Part shown: positions 8,316 through 14,555 of the stretch, piece after piece
Position numbering within the stretch: the stretch's first letter is position 1
Layout of the letters: the number at the start of each line of letters is the position of its first letter
Assembly: GCA_007127695.1 (NCBI GenBank)
Contig: SKYW01000009.1
Coordinates: 1-14,555 of the forward strand
Direction: 5' to 3'
Length of the DNA: 14,555 nt
Origin: Balneolales bacterium
GTDB taxonomy: Bacteria > Bacteroidota > Rhodothermia > Balneolales > Natronogracilivirgulaceae
The notes under the pieces: generated by a model
Databases searched by the model: none
Seen by the model: the letters and a program-made list of their open reading frames with translations, nothing else
Told to the model about the DNA's origin: nothing
Position numbers and translations under genes: made by a program

Positions 8316-9140
8316 CTACCACATGCCGCCGAAGACAAACGTGATGTGGGGCGTGCCGAAGAATTGCTGCCTGTCGGATGCCGTCTCAAGCACTCCGGGC
8401 GCCTGTTGTTCCGGCGGAAGGTCGAAATTGAAGCTGGTGATGTTCTCACCGGGTCGATACGGTTCCATCACCTGGATGCCATCCGGGAAATAGTTGAAGT
8501 AGTACCCGATGCGGATGGTCTGGATGTTACCGAAATCGCCGCCGAGATTGGCGCCGATGGAGAGCTGTCCGGCCGCACCAAAGGTAAAGTATCCATCCCC
8601 CCAGCCCTGGAATACGTCATACTGCTGCTGTGAGAGGCCCTGAAATTGCGGTCGGAATCCCATGTCGAAGAGGTCATGATCGTAGTAGGGATAGACGAAC
8701 GCGGCTACAGGTCCGCCCGAGGCCTGCACGAACAGCCGGAAATTGTCCGACAGATTTTTTGCGAACATCCTGCGGCTCAACCCGAACATGGCCGGAAAAA
8801 CCATGACACGATTGTGTTTGTTCGGGATCACCGTATATCCCCAGTAGCCCTGAAAGCTCTGCTCGGATTCATCCCGCAGGTTATTGATCTGGAATTCAAA
8901 AATACCCTTGGTGTATCGGGAAAACACGCGCCGGTATTCCCCGCCGATGCCAAAGCCGTAGTTGTTCAGATGCAGCCGGAAGCCCATTCCGTTGCGTATG
9001 TCGAAGTCTTTCGGTGAGAGCGGGCGCGCCATTTCTTCCAGTTCGGGTTCTGGCCGCTCCTGGGCCAGGGATGGCGCGGACAGGACCTGTGCCATGAAAA
9101 ACAGGCACAGAGCGGTCATAATGGCAAAGAATTGATTCAT
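8316..9140 (-). CDS. Secreted protein of unknown function, probable outer-membrane beta-barrel
   Basis: A 274-residue protein with a clear signal peptide: hydrophobic residues 4-22 and probable cleavage after SLA at 26. A proline/glutamate-rich linker follows, then alternating polar/aromatic strands such as FRLHLNNYGFGIGGEYRRVF, GIFEFQINNL, NRVMVFPAMFGLSRR, DNFRLFVQASGG and IRIGYYFNYF. It ends in ITFVFGGMW, with the terminal aromatic residue typical of outer-membrane barrels. I do not recognise a named family; it resembles the orphan porin-like or OmpW/transporter-like hypotheticals of Bacteroidota and Balneolota. There is no lipobox cysteine. It ends in TAG, 8 bp from the convergent HAD gene, and is divergent from the small unknown gene at 9341 across a 200-bp gap. 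Confidence 0.85.
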   Translation of the reverse strand: MNQFFAIMTALCLFFMAQVLSAPSLAQERPEPELEEMARPLSPKDFDIRNGMGFRLHLNNYGFGIGGEYRRVFSRYTKGIFEFQINNLRDESEQSFQGYWGYTVIPNKHNRVMVFPAMFGLSRRMFAKNLSDNFRLFVQASGGPVAAFVYPYYDHDLFDMGFRPQFQGLSQQQYDVFQGWGDGYFTFGAAGQLSIGANLGGDFGNIQTIRIGYYFNYFPDGIQVMEPYRPGENITSFNFDLPPEQQAPGVLETASDRQQFFGTPHITFVFGGMW

Positions 9141-9237
9141 GTCGGTTTTATGGTAAGCGGGATCGAGGGGATAAGGTACGTTAATTGCGGAGATAAGTCA
9201 GGGTAATTTATCTGTAACGCGCACTTGCTAATGTTCC

Positions 9238-9249
9238 ATACAATTGTAT
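9238..9249. repeat. 12-bp perfect palindrome between divergent genes
   Basis: ATACAATTGTAT reads the same on both strands. It lies near the middle of the 200-bp gap between the divergent beta-barrel gene (start 9140) and the unknown gene (start 9341). The placement suits an operator of a dimeric regulator serving one or both genes, but a palindrome of this size in A/T-rich DNA can also be chance. Confidence 0.35.
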
Positions 9250-9340
9250 TTTCATAATGCCTTTTACATCCGAATCGTTTCCGCGTTGATAACGAATTTC
9301 CGGTTTGGATGGTATCAACCCTGCAAATACTAATAACAAT

Positions 9341-9727
9341 ATGGCTAACATTAACAAACTGGAGATTTTTGGTCCCGCTTCCACGCTGAAGCGCATCGGA
9401 GAGGTCATGTTGGAAGAAACGCCGCATGTCCATTATTTCAAGCGCGACATATCGGATGGAAAGTCCGTCCGGGTATTCATCTATGAAGACCACAATACGG
9501 CGGTCCATTCTGCACGGTGCGTCACCTGCATCCTGTCAGAAGATCCTTCCGTGACCCGTCTTGAAATTGTGGATGTCGGAAAGCAGAGCGGTTTCCGCGG
9601 ATCTCAGGAGCCCGATGAACAACCGGTCTACGAGCAGATCCTGGACTTCATCCTGGACTACAGCAAGCAGTACGGATTGACGGTCCAGGAACGGTCACCG
9701 GAACTTGAGGAAAAAGAAGAGGAGTGA
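9341..9727 (+). CDS. Hypothetical protein, 128 residues, coupled to prmC
   Basis: I do not recognise this family. The protein is small, soluble and mixed alpha/beta, with no signal peptide or membrane segment. The pattern is strand (NKLEIFG), helix (STLKRIGEVMLEE), strand-turn-strand (VHYFKRDISDGKSVRVFIYED), helix with CVTC at residues 60-63, strand (VTRLEIVDVG), helix (YEQILDFILDYSKQYG), and an acidic tail (ELEEKEEE). The CxxC pair sits in a predicted strand and may be fortuitous. ATG 9341 is chosen; a TTG at 9305 would add 12 residues with an Asn-rich, unlikely look. Its stop overlaps the GTG start of prmC by four bases (GTGA), so the two are almost surely co-translated, which suggests a role linked to translation or to the oriC-proximal operon. 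That link is only inference. Confidence 0.8.
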   Translation: MANINKLEIFGPASTLKRIGEVMLEETPHVHYFKRDISDGKSVRVFIYEDHNTAVHSARCVTCILSEDPSVTRLEIVDVGKQSGFRGSQEPDEQPVYEQILDFILDYSKQYGLTVQERSPELEEKEEE

Positions 9728-10590
9728 GCGGCAAACCGGAACAAGAGCCAGATTGGACCGTAGTCCGGATGCTGGAGTGGGCGACCGATCATTTCCGTTC
9801 CCTGGATGTGCCATCGCCCCGTCTTAGTATAGAGTGGCTGCTTTCACACGTGCTTAAAGTCAAGCGGCTGGATCTGTACCTGCAGTTTGACCGTCCCCTG
9901 ACCATGGATGAGCGTGACGCGCTGCGTCCGCTGGTACGGCGCCGCGGTCGGCATGAGCCGCTTCAGTACCTGACCGGATCCACCGATTTCTACAATCTCA
10001 CGCTGCGTGTCACCCCGGACGTGCTCATCCCCCGTCCGGAGACCGAACAGCTCGTGGAACTGATGCTACGCGACCATCCCGGCGAGGAGGGGCTGCGCTT
10101 TCTGGATATCGGCACCGGTTCCGGCTGTATTGCGCTTGCCGCCAAAAAGGAGCGTCCGCGATGGCAGGTGACTGCCATCGACACCAGTGCCGAAGCGTTG
10201 CATGTCGCCCGTGGGAATGCACGGGAAAACGGCCTTGACATCACGTTCGTGCAGGCCGACCTGGCCGGTTACTCTCCCCCGGAGAAACAGCACATCATCG
10301 TCTCCAACCCGCCCTACATACCAGATGATGAGGCGGCGGAACTCCCCAGGGAAGTTGCCGACTTTGAGCCATCCGCAGCGCTCGTTGCAACCGATGTGAT
10401 GAGCGTTTACCGCAGCCTGCTGCGCATTTGCGAAAATCATCTGCTGCCAGGCGGATATTTCTATCTTGAAATCAATGAAAGCCATGGCTCCATGTTATTG
10501 TTATTATGCGAGAAAACTCCCCTTTCGTGCCGGCTTCTGAAGGACTATTCCGGCAAGGACCGGTTCCTGGTAGGAAAATTGGAGGGCTGA
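9724..10590 (+). CDS. prmC: Peptide chain release factor N5-glutamine methyltransferase PrmC (HemK)
   Basis: PrmC methylates the glutamine of the GGQ motif in release factors RF1 and RF2, using S-adenosylmethionine, and so speeds peptide release. The 288-residue product has the full domain set. An N-terminal helical RF-binding domain covers about residues 10-85. The linker motif is IPRPETE at 102-108. The SAM-binding motif I is LDIGTGSGCIALA (127-139), then AIDTSAEAL, and the catalytic NPPY at 195-198 in VSNPPYIPDDE. The C-terminal LLPGGYFYLEINE follows. The start is GTG 9724, sharing GTGA with the stop of the upstream unknown gene; no ATG lies near. It ends 387 bp before dnaA, forming the left border of the candidate origin. 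Confidence 0.96.
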   Translation: MSGKPEQEPDWTVVRMLEWATDHFRSLDVPSPRLSIEWLLSHVLKVKRLDLYLQFDRPLTMDERDALRPLVRRRGRHEPLQYLTGSTDFYNLTLRVTPDVLIPRPETEQLVELMLRDHPGEEGLRFLDIGTGSGCIALAAKKERPRWQVTAIDTSAEALHVARGNARENGLDITFVQADLAGYSPPEKQHIIVSNPPYIPDDEAAELPREVADFEPSAALVATDVMSVYRSLLRICENHLLPGGYFYLEINESHGSMLLLLCEKTPLSCRLLKDYSGKDRFLVGKLEG

Positions 10591-10825
10591 GCGGATAACA
10601 TATTGTACAAGCTTGATTTAACATCATCGTAACAAGAGGGAAACAAAACAATAACACTGGGTGTTGATAACTTGTTGAAAACTTTTCTATGCCCGGGCGG
10701 TTGTTTCAGAAAGCGCATCGAGTGGCATCCGTTGACAAATTCCAGGCACTTTACAGGTCGCATACAGTTCTAACATATAACGTTTTAAATTATTGCATGC
10801 CATACTTTTAATAGCATTTAGGGAA

Positions 10826-10834
10826 TGTGGATAA
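10826..10834 (-). promoter_or_regulatory. DnaA box, perfect consensus TTATCCACA
   Basis: The plus strand reads TGTGGATAA. It directly follows the A/T-rich block that could serve as the duplex-unwinding element. Confidence 0.75.
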
Positions 10835-10847
10835 ATCCGGCTGTGAG

Positions 10848-10868
10848 CTTGTCTTTTTTTTTGACAAG
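10848..10868. repeat. Inverted repeat CTTGTC / GACAAG with nine-T loop
   Basis: CTTGTC (10848-10853) and GACAAG (10863-10868) flank an uninterrupted run of nine T. It lies between DnaA boxes in the candidate origin. It is not a terminator, since no T-run follows the stem. The T-run may aid strand opening or bending. Confidence 0.5.
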
Positions 10869-10890
10869 TATCGCAATTATTGGCATCTTC

Positions 10891-10899
10891 TTTTCCACA
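10891..10899 (+). promoter_or_regulatory. DnaA box, one mismatch (TTTTCCACA)
   Basis: It differs from TTATCCACA only at position 3 (A to T) and is opposite in orientation to the two flanking perfect boxes. Confidence 0.6.
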
Positions 10900-10922
10900 T
10901 ACTGGGGTTTGAGGAACCGTAT

Positions 10923-10931
10923 TGTGGATAA
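10923..10931 (-). promoter_or_regulatory. DnaA box, perfect consensus TTATCCACA
   Basis: The plus strand reads TGTGGATAA, 46 bp upstream of the dnaA start codon. The position allows both origin function and autorepression of dnaA. Confidence 0.75.
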
Positions 10932-10977
10932 CTGAGCAATAAATCGTTAAAGTCAAGCAGAATTATTGGTTTTTTTC

Positions 10978-12480
10978 ATGGTAGAAACAGGAAAAAAAGC
11001 GAACCAAAAAGAATCGGAGGATATAGTAACGGCGGGTAGCGCGTGGGCCCGGTGTCTTGATATCATTAAAGACAATATTAACTATCAGAAGTACAAGTCC
11101 TGGTTCCATCCCATCAAGCCGGTTGCGCTTAACAACAAGACACTGACCATTCAGGTGCCATCGCAGTTCTGGTACGAGTGGCTGGAAGAACATTATTACA
11201 ATATCATGAGGTCGACCATCACCAAAGTGCTCGGTGAAGGTGCACGATTTGAGTATTCCATTGTATTGGAAAAAGCGGAACAGGAGCACGATGACCGGGC
11301 TGTGCGGATGCCGCAGCGGTCTTCTCCGCCCATTCCGCCCGAACCCGGCGCTTCTTACGGCCACATCGGGTATCATCCCTCCTATTCTGCGGAAACCATC
11401 CAGAATCCTTTTGTCATCCCAGGGATACGCAAGAGCAAGATCGATCCGAACCTGAACGAGAATTACATTTTCAGCCATTTCATCGAAGGTGACTGCAACC
11501 GGCTGGCACGTTCGGCGGCCATTGCCATTTCCGAGAATCCGGGCAATAACTCGTTCAATCCGTTTTTCATCTACGGAGGGGTCGGGCTTGGCAAAACACA
11601 CCTGGTACAGAGCATCGGCAACAAGATCCGTCAGGATTTTGGCGACGAATTCTCCATCCTTTACATTTCCTCCGACCAGTTCACCAACGAGTTTGTTCAT
11701 GCCATCCGGAACAACCGTGCCCGAGAATTCTCCATGTTCTACCGGAACATTGACGTGCTCATTGTGGATGACATCCAGTTTTTCAGCGGAAAGGAGAAAA
11801 CGCAGGAGGAGTTTTTCCACATATTCAACGCGCTGCACCAGGATGGCAAGCAGATCATCATGACCAGCGATCGTGCGCCCAAGGACATCCAGGATATTGA
11901 AGAGCGGCTTATCTCCCGTTTCAACTGGGGGCTGAGCGCCGACCTGCAGATGCCTGACTATGAGACGCGGTACGCGATCCTGGAGAAGAAGGCCATGGAA
12001 AACGGCATTGAATTCGATCCGGAGATCTTCGAGTTCATCGCCCACAACTTCAAATCCAGCGTGCGTGACCTGCAGGGCGCCATCATCAAACTCCTTGCCA
12101 CGGCCTCCCTGCAGAAGATCGACAACATCGACCTGCCGATGGCCAAGCGTATCCTCAAGGATCTCATCAAGGAGACCAAGAAGCATATCTCCGTTGAGGA
12201 CATCCAGCGCCTGGTGTGCGATTATTTCGGCATCGATCCCAACAAGGTGCGGGAAAAAACGCGCAAGCAGGAGATCGTTGAGGCGCGGCAGATTGCCATG
12301 TACCTTTCGAAGACCATGACCAAGTCCAGTCTGAAGACAATCGGACTCCATTTCGGCGGGCGCGACCATTCCACGGTCATCCATGCCATCCACACGGTAG
12401 AGGACCGGCAGGAGACCAGTCCGAAGTTTTCGCAGATCGTCAAGGATATCCAGCAGCGCATTGAGCTTGCGAGCATGTAA
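10978..12480 (+). CDS. dnaA: Chromosomal replication initiator protein DnaA
   Basis: DnaA is the AAA+ initiator that binds DnaA boxes, opens the origin and recruits the helicase. The 500-residue protein has all domains. Domain I covers residues 20-95 (WARCLDIIKDNINYQKYKSWF). A short Pro-rich domain II lies around 112-145. The AAA+ domain III has Walker A GGVGLGKTH at 200-208, Walker B LIVDD at 261-265 and the sensor ISRFNWGLSADLQMPDYETR. DNA-binding domain IV ends with the signature GGRDHSTVIHA from residue 460. The IPGIRKSKIDPNLNENY linker is of the Bacteroidota type. ATG 10978 gives MVETGKK; an upstream in-frame TTG at 10966 adds only four residues and is less likely. It sits just right of the DnaA boxes and is followed after 8 bp by folB, not dnaN. 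Confidence 0.98.
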   Translation: MVETGKKANQKESEDIVTAGSAWARCLDIIKDNINYQKYKSWFHPIKPVALNNKTLTIQVPSQFWYEWLEEHYYNIMRSTITKVLGEGARFEYSIVLEKAEQEHDDRAVRMPQRSSPPIPPEPGASYGHIGYHPSYSAETIQNPFVIPGIRKSKIDPNLNENYIFSHFIEGDCNRLARSAAIAISENPGNNSFNPFFIYGGVGLGKTHLVQSIGNKIRQDFGDEFSILYISSDQFTNEFVHAIRNNRAREFSMFYRNIDVLIVDDIQFFSGKEKTQEEFFHIFNALHQDGKQIIMTSDRAPKDIQDIEERLISRFNWGLSADLQMPDYETRYAILEKKAMENGIEFDPEIFEFIAHNFKSSVRDLQGAIIKLLATASLQKIDNIDLPMAKRILKDLIKETKKHISVEDIQRLVCDYFGIDPNKVREKTRKQEIVEARQIAMYLSKTMTKSSLKTIGLHFGGRDHSTVIHAIHTVEDRQETSPKFSQIVKDIQQRIELASM

Positions 12481-12488
12481 GAGCTGTT

Positions 12489-12851
12489 ATGGATCGTATC
12501 ACCGTGAAAAATCTCCGGTTCCGCAGCCTGCACGGGTTCTTTCCCAAAGAGCGCGAGCAGGGGAATGACTTTGAGGTGGATGTGGTGATCCACGTCCCGC
12601 TTGCGGGGGCAGCCCGGGGCGACGAGCTGGACCGGACGGTCGACTACAGCCGGGTGGCGGCGCTGGTGGGCGAGGTGATGGAGGGACGGTCGGTGAAGCT
12701 GATCGAGACACTGCTCTACGGGATCGGTGAGTCGCTGATGCGTGCCTGGCCGAACGCCGCGAGGATCGAGGTGGCGGTCCGCAAGATGAATCCACCCATG
12801 TCGCCATCCTGTGAATACACCGAAGTCCGGAGCCAATGGCCAAAGCGGTAA
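12489..12851 (+). CDS. folB: Dihydroneopterin aldolase FolB
   Basis: FolB cleaves 7,8-dihydroneopterin to 6-hydroxymethyl-7,8-dihydropterin and glycolaldehyde in folate synthesis. The 120-residue product has the usual length and motifs: ITVKNLRFRSLHGFFPKEREQGNDFEVDV, VDYSRV at 51-56, the LIETL motif with conserved Glu73 that binds the pterin ring, and the C-terminal IEVAVRKMNPPM with Lys98 in the catalytic position. The start ATG lies 8 bp after the dnaA stop, suggesting co-transcription. Its last 16 bases overlap the start of folK, so the two consecutive folate enzymes are translationally coupled. Confidence 0.95.
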   Translation: MDRITVKNLRFRSLHGFFPKEREQGNDFEVDVVIHVPLAGAARGDELDRTVDYSRVAALVGEVMEGRSVKLIETLLYGIGESLMRAWPNAARIEVAVRKMNPPMSPSCEYTEVRSQWPKR

Positions 12852-13327
12852 TAGCACTGGGATCCAATCTTGGGGACAGGCTGGCGCACATGTCGCATGC
12901 CCGCAGGTTCCTGTCCACGCTGAGCACCGTGCCGCCCGTGGCTTCGTCCATCTATGAGACCGAGCCGGTGGGCGAGGCGTCGACGCACCGGTATTACAAT
13001 GCGGTCTGCGCTATCGAGACCGAACTGGATGCCATGTCGCTGCTGGAGGCGCTCAAGGGTTACGAACAGGAATACGGGCGTGATCCGTCCGCCCCGCGAT
13101 GGTCCAACCGCACCATTGACCTGGACATCATCGACTACGACCGGCAGGTCATTGCGCGTCAGCGGCTGCACGTGCCGCATCCCGAGTATGAAAAGCGCCT
13201 GTTCGTGCTGGACCCGCTGCAGGAGATCCTTCCCGGCTGGCGGGATGTGCGGTCCGGGGAGACGGTGGATGCGCTCATTGCGTCGTCACACAAAATTGAA
13301 GTTTCGAAAACGAGTCTAAAGTGGTAG
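12836..13327 (+). CDS. folK: 2-amino-4-hydroxy-6-hydroxymethyldihydropteridine pyrophosphokinase (HPPK) FolK
   Basis: FolK transfers pyrophosphate from ATP to 6-hydroxymethyl-7,8-dihydropterin, the step after FolB. The 163-residue protein shows the family markers: ALGSNLGDR at 7-15, SSIYETEPVG at 37-46, and the WSNRTIDLDIIDYD block with Mg ligands Asp95 and Asp97. HPEYEKRLFVLDPLQEI follows from 115. The usual GPRTIDLD reads SNRTIDLD here, a mild variation. It starts inside the 3' end of folB (16-base overlap), ends in TAG, and is followed 10 bp later by the deoxynucleoside kinase. Confidence 0.95.
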   Translation: MAKAVIALGSNLGDRLAHMSHARRFLSTLSTVPPVASSIYETEPVGEASTHRYYNAVCAIETELDAMSLLEALKGYEQEYGRDPSAPRWSNRTIDLDIIDYDRQVIARQRLHVPHPEYEKRLFVLDPLQEILPGWRDVRSGETVDALIASSHKIEVSKTSLKW

Positions 13328-13337
13328 TTTTCCATCC

Positions 13338-13976
13338 ATGAACCAGTTCGATTTCATCGCCATAGAAGGGGTCATCGGCGCGGGGAAAACCTCGCTTGCC
13401 CGGATGCTGGCCGAGCGGCACAACGCGCGGCTGGTCCTGGAGGAGTTTGAGGAAAATCCGTTTCTGCCCCGTTTTTACGAGGACCGTGAGCGCTATGCCT
13501 TCCAGACGCAACTGGCGTTCCTGGCCAGCCGGTTCAAGCAGCAGGAGAAGCTGCGCAGCCGCGACCTGTTCCACGAAATGGTGATCTCGGACTATCTGTT
13601 CGACAAGGACCGGATCTTTGCACGGCTGAACCTCTCCGGCGATGAAATGGCGCTTTACGACAGCATCTACGGCATCATGAACAGCATTGCCGCCAAGGCG
13701 GACATGGTGGTCTTCATCCAGTCCTCGGTCGACCGGCTCATGCAGAACATCCGCGAGCGTGGTCGGCCCTATGAAAAGGAGATGTCACGCTCTTATATCG
13801 AGGAGCTCAACAACGCCTACAATCACTTTTTCCACCACTATTCCCGTTCGCCGCTGATCATCATCAATGCCACCGAAGTCGATTTCGTCCACAATGAATC
13901 GCATCTGAAATACATTGAGGATCAAATATTTTACGAACCCATACGTAGCAATACCACACACATTACGCCGGGCTGA
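13338..13976 (+). CDS. Deoxynucleoside kinase (deoxyadenosine/deoxyguanosine kinase family)
   Basis: A 212-residue P-loop kinase of the dNK family that phosphorylates salvaged deoxynucleosides. It shows Walker A GVIGAGKTS at residues 11-19, the LEEFEENPFLPRFYED segment (substrate-binding Glu and ENPFL, typical of the dAK/dGK group), and FQTQLAFLASR. The SDYLFDKDRIFA motif corresponds to the DRS-type catalytic site, and the LID arginines are in RERGRPYEKEM. A short helix-strand end (SPLIIINATEVDF) follows. Which base is preferred (A, G or C) cannot be decided from sequence. It lies 10 bp after folK; folK next to a dNK is a recurring Bacteroidota arrangement as I recall it. Confidence 0.92.
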   Translation: MNQFDFIAIEGVIGAGKTSLARMLAERHNARLVLEEFEENPFLPRFYEDRERYAFQTQLAFLASRFKQQEKLRSRDLFHEMVISDYLFDKDRIFARLNLSGDEMALYDSIYGIMNSIAAKADMVVFIQSSVDRLMQNIRERGRPYEKEMSRSYIEELNNAYNHFFHHYSRSPLIIINATEVDFVHNESHLKYIEDQIFYEPIRSNTTHITPG

Positions 13977-14091
13977 TCCCGTCCGGACCGGCTGATTGCG
14001 CCGGGGGCGATCATGCCGGGCGTTTTCATACCGGGGCGATCTGACCCTGACGGCGTGAACGTCCATACCAGCTCACACCAGTTTCCGAATC

Positions 14092-14373
14092 ATGCTGCGC
14101 ATCATTCTGCTTATCATCATCTCCTACATTGTCATCCGCATAGCGCTGCGGCTGCTGCTGACCGAGTCCCCAATGCGGCGCCGCACGCGCGGGCACGGTG
14201 CGGGCGGACCAAAAGTCGGGTCGCAGGACAACTATCCTTTTTCGCGCGGCGACGACTCCGGTCCCAATCGCACACGCAGATCCGGATCCAACAGTTTTGA
14301 CGATATTGAGGATGCGGAGTTCGAGGAGATCCCTCCGCGCAAATCCGGTGACACCCGGAAGGAAGAGAAGTGA
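14092..14373 (+). CDS. Small membrane protein, DUF4834-like
   Basis: A 93-residue protein. One N-terminal transmembrane helix (residues 2-23, rich in Ile/Leu: LRIILLIIISYIVIRIALRLLL) is followed by a basic stretch (MRRRTRGHG) and a polar, probably disordered cytoplasmic tail. The tail ends in an acidic patch (DDIEDAEFEEIPPR) and a charged terminus. This helix plus a tail with an [ED]AEFEEI-type motif is typical of the short DUF4834-type proteins of Bacteroidota, whose function is not known. It lies 115 bp after the deoxynucleoside kinase and 92 bp before tRNA-Leu. Family assignment is by overall pattern only. Confidence 0.7.
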   Translation: MLRIILLIIISYIVIRIALRLLLTESPMRRRTRGHGAGGPKVGSQDNYPFSRGDDSGPNRTRRSGSNSFDDIEDAEFEEIPPRKSGDTRKEEK

Positions 14374-14417
14374 CGCCTGCCGCCGGAATTATCCCGCACT
14401 TGCTTTTTCTCTTCCTC

Positions 14418-14449
14418 TTGCAAAGTTATCCCTGATCATCGTATATTTG
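14418..14449 (+). promoter_or_regulatory. Bacteroidota-type promoter of tRNA-Leu
   Basis: TATATTTG (14442-14449) matches the Bacteroidota -7 element TAnnTTTG exactly. A TTG at 14418-14420 lies 21 bases upstream, the expected place of the -33 element. Transcription would start near 14455, about 10 bases before the mature tRNA. Confidence 0.72.
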
Positions 14450-14465
14450 AAATCTACTCTCAAAT

Positions 14466-14552
14466 GCCCTGGTGGTGGAAGTGGTAGACACGCTATCTTG
14501 AGGGGGTAGTGCCTTAATTGGCGTGCTGGTTCGAGTCCAGTCCAGGGCACCA
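14466..14552 (+). tRNA. tRNA-Leu (anticodon GAG), with encoded CCA
   Basis: An 87-base type II tRNA. The acceptor arms GCCCTGG and CCAGGGC pair over 7 bp. The D arm contains GGTAGACAC. The anticodon stem CTATC/GGTAG (one U-G pair) encloses TTGAGGG with anticodon GAG at 14500-14502, reading CUC and CUU. A long variable arm (GCC-TTAATT-GGC) is diagnostic of tRNA-Leu/Ser. The T loop TTCGAGT is closed by GCTGG/CCAGT. Discriminator A and CCA are encoded. It lies 3 bases from the window end. Confidence 0.97.
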
Positions 14553-14555
14553 AAA

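Larger units (their letters stand above)
10591..10977. other. Candidate chromosomal replication origin (oriC) upstream of dnaA
   Basis: This 387-bp gap has no gene and is much more A/T-rich than its surroundings. It holds two perfect DnaA boxes on the minus strand (TTATCCACA at 10826-10834 and 10923-10931) and one single-mismatch box on the plus strand (TTTTCCACA, 10891-10899). A single-mismatch TTATCAACA lies on the minus strand (10662-10670), followed 2 bp later by a two-mismatch copy (10673-10681). A further weak match lies at 10590-10598. The block at about 10771-10820 is very A/T-rich and could be the unwinding element, next to a perfect box. A T9-loop hairpin lies at 10848-10868. Clustered boxes next to dnaA are the classical origin arrangement and may also let DnaA repress its own gene. 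No clear dnaA promoter was found. Confidence 0.7.

Noticed and set aside
9305..9340. TTG start extending the small unknown protein by 12 residues
   Set aside because: ATG at 9341 is a better start; the extension is Asn-rich and has no support.
10732..10760. Sigma-70-like promoter for dnaA starting with TTGACA at 10732
   Set aside because: No acceptable -10 hexamer is found 16-18 bp downstream, and this group uses a different -7 consensus.
10848..10868. Intrinsic terminator after prmC
   Set aside because: The T-run is in the loop and not after the stem, so it does not have terminator architecture.
10963..12393. 476-codon open frame antisense to dnaA
   Set aside because: It lies entirely opposite a confident dnaA, its translation shows no domain pattern, and long antisense frames are expected opposite codon-biased genes.

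Overview
This 14.5 kb window looks like chromosomal core DNA of a bacterium in the Bacteroidota/Balneolota/Rhodothermota group. It is moderately GC-rich, roughly 57% by eye. Three things point to this group: the DnaA has the Bacteroidota-type linker, start codons generally lack a Shine-Dalgarno sequence, and the terminal tRNA gene has a promoter of the Bacteroidota type (TTG, 21 nt, TAnnTTTG). A member of the Balneolales or Rhodothermales fits best, but this is an inference from protein style and not a database match. I see no phage, transposon, CRISPR or plasmid genes.

Layout. Positions 1-1107 hold the 3' two-thirds of ettA (ABC-F translation factor). Next is ispH of the long plant/cyanobacterial type, which carries a Pro/Ala/Gly/Ser-repeat insert and is cut by an in-frame TAG at 2413-2415; the conserved C-terminus continues in the same frame to 2604. 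A four-gene minus-strand run follows (in transcription order from 5839 down to 2586): an RRM RNA-binding protein with an acidic repeat tail, recF, a DUF721/DciA-like protein and a YbbR-domain membrane protein. Upstream of it, also on the minus strand, is enolase with its own rho-independent terminator at 5910-5945. From 7630 there is a HAD phosphatase (+), converging with a secreted outer-membrane beta-barrel protein (-) of unknown function.

From 9341 rightward all genes are on the plus strand: a small unknown protein overlapping prmC, then a 387-bp AT-rich gap with several DnaA boxes (candidate oriC), then dnaA, folB, folK, a deoxynucleoside kinase, a small membrane protein and tRNA-Leu(GAG). 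dnaA is followed by folate and nucleotide-salvage genes, not by dnaN.

How they work together. Replication functions recur: DnaA and its boxes, the DciA-like helicase-loader candidate and RecF all lie within 8.5 kb. Translation functions are EttA, PrmC and tRNA-Leu. The rest is central metabolism (enolase, IspH, FolB/FolK, dNK). The most notable points are the amber interruption of ispH, the putative origin, and the acidic-tailed RRM protein placed 18 bp upstream of recF.
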